This document shows, piece after piece, positions 54,801-57,800 of a DNA stretch of 64,000 nucleotides; the first letter of the stretch is position 1, and every line of letters starts with the position of its first letter. Both the position numbers and the translations under genes were made by a program. This stretch comes from Schistosoma haematobium (Eukaryota; Platyhelminthes; Trematoda; Strigeidida; Schistosomatidae): the NCBI RefSeq assembly GCF_000699445.3, contig NC_067196.1, positions 2,480,001 through 2,544,000 of the forward strand. Direction: 5' to 3'. The notes beneath the pieces were generated by a model. It saw only the letters and a program-made list of their open reading frames with translations, made no database searches and was not told the origin of the DNA.

Positions 54801-57800
54801 GTTTTGAACTAAGTATGGCTCATGTTTATTTACCCACTGAATGAGTTAATTTAAAGTTCTTATTTTTTTTTAAAAGAGTAGATAGTCATAAGGTGTATGT
54901 GTATATTGGTTATGTCTACAAGTACCTAATACTAGTGACTATTGCAGGTAAATAGGTTTTCATTAAAGACCTTGAATATGAATCAACCAACTAGTGATAC
55001 AGATAGAATCTTATACTAGTCCCGTTCTTCGAGATAATTAAGCATAAACAACGTAGAATCTGATACGGATGTTTATTGACTGGAATTGTCACATTGCTAA
55101 ATCAAGACGTTGAGAGGAAATGAACACATAAAAACGTAGGGGAATTAACTTAAAAACATCTGTTGAAATGGTAAGGTAAAAATATGAAAAATGTAGGTCA
55201 AAACGAATAATTACCATTAATAAATGAAACGTTATGAACTATATGAAACTGAAGATTTATTGATAAATGAAGGATATCAGTATAGGGTTGTAGAGATAGT
55301 TTAGTTTAGATTGATATCATGAATGGATCAATGTTAGACTATCATTCAAAACCTGAAAGCACTGGACGGCTCACTAGTAACTGACTTCAAGACAGATTTC
55401 CTGGAGTTCTAGTGAGAAGTCGTGATCAGCAAAGTTCAACTGTGTCTGTTGTGAGGCAAATATTCACCAAAGACAATTCTGGACGGTCGCACAATATTGT
55501 GGATTGGTTCAAGTTAGACATTAACACCGTTGAATGTCGGCTCACAGTGGTCTAGGGGTTAACCATTGGCGCGTGAGACCGAAGGTCTTGGGTTCGAATC
55601 CCGCGTGTGGGATCGTAGATATGCACTACTGGGGAATCCCATACTAGGACGAGACGGCCGTCCAGTACTTCCAAGTTTTCAGTGGTGGTCTAATATTGAT
55701 CCATTCATGATATCAATCTAAAATGAAAAATAATTATAACTGTGATTGCGAGAAATTTCAGTCCATTTCATCCAGCGTTTCTATTTACATAAAATGCGAT
55801 TATCATGCATATTCTTATGAAGAAATTCAAAATTACTAACAGAGCTTCGTTCAGTTGTAGATAACTTCACTGGCAAATGTTATGCCTTCGGTTGACACTA
55901 TTCCTAGTACTCTCACAATCCACTTGTATGTTAGCTCGTGTTATATATCATTCTCACAACTGCATACTAACTTATTAGTACAAGCTCATCTTATCATTGA
56001 ACAGTTTAGTTGTTTTATGATAGAATGTATTGTTTGTTCAAAGCCAACAGTCAATAGTATATACAGATTTTTCAATACTGTACACTTAATTTTGATGTTA
56101 TAGACTCTTTTGTTTTTAGTAACCTCAATTAATGTGTAACCCCCATACTAAGTGAACGAATTCGCATCAGTAGTCATTATTTTGATTATATTGGTTATTT
56201 TGTCTCAACCCCTGTAAACGTTTTGATCAATGTTTCTGTTGCAATTGACGTCTGAAATTAGAATGACTGAATGGATCCCAGATATCATTTCATACATCAT
56301 TATTTCTTAATTCTACTTAAACTATCTTCTATTTCAAAGTATCGGAAGAAAAATATAGCGAATAGACCTATGAAGGTAATCACTTTCAGACACACTATGG
56401 TAGATTGGTCAATTGCAGGGTAGTAAGACTAAAAGTAATAAACCTAAGTTCAGAGGATGAAGTCTTTTTATCTCACTTTACAAGAGTATAACATCACTAA
56501 GGTGTTTCTCTCACACATTTGGCATTTTCATTGATCTTGTCTTTTCACATTAAAAGGGGAAGGTAAAGAGAAAGGTCGGCCCTAAAAGTATAGCATACCT
56601 CACATTGTCCTACAGGTTTCCATCGTTCATGGTAAGGTTTAGAAAGTACAGAGCTGACACATCACTAACACTACTCATAAAGAAGACACTATTTGACTGC
56701 CTTTGAGCAGTTGTTCTTTTGGTTCTGCAGTCACATTCCCAGGTTGTTAAGACCAATCCTAACCCGATTTCTTTTTCACTTCCTTCAAGAAGGTGCATCA
56801 TTTCACATTGTGAACAATCTGTGAGGGATAACCACCATCATACCTCTAGTAACATCCAAGATTAATTTGTACTGGACAAAGATGATTTCATGTGGAACAG
56901 TTAAATCATACACTTCGAATGATTTCAATATTATTATCATCTTGTATTTATTTTGTTTGAAATAACCTAATACATAACACACTTTTGTTTTTAAAGAAAT
57001 CCATTTTTTTCCCATTCTTAATTCCAGGAGTCCATATCCTCTGATATCATATCTTTCATTATGAACTCTACTGAAATACAATCATCAATATCATCATACT
57101 ATCAAATCCATAACGATCTTTTTCCAAATCAAACTAATTTAATTATACATTTATTCAAGAAATATGGTCAAGGAGATTTAATACATGAATTACTGAAACA
57201 TTTAACCAATTATAATAATAACAATTCTTCATCATTAGATTACAATCCAAACAACTTGAAAGTACAACTGTCATTTCAACAGTTATTCAATAAGATTACT
57301 ACTATTACTCCTACTACTAATTCTACTATTATGAATAATAATAGTGATCATAAATTAAACATGAAACCTATTGGTGCTCCATATTTGGCTTTATCAAAAT
57401 TACGTAATTTAATTCATAAAATGAATCGTTTACACAACCAAACACCTTTACCAACGAAAGTATTGAATTCTGTTGATAAATTAGCTCGTAATTCTTTAAT
57501 TCAATTAGCTGAAATATGTAGACAAGGTGAGATGATGTTTATAAGCAAAGATAGATAGTGGGATCCAGGATATGCGTTTCGTCAGCTGGATGTACTTGCA
57601 TCTCAGAGAGTTGATGTTCACTCCGGGATTCGAATCCAGAACCGTTCGCTTCGAACGCTATTGCGTTATCCATTTAGCTACTGAGTCGTGATAGCCACTT
57701 GCTTGTGCAATATCAAATGGATTTATATTGTCATTTTTGTTTAATGAAACATAATACCAGTTATCATGTCTGTTAATTTCGTTGATGATGATATCTAGGT

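Noticed and set aside
55543..55615. Possible functional tRNA gene (plus strand)
   Set aside because: Same SINE family as 45,050-45,260, with the same downstream module.
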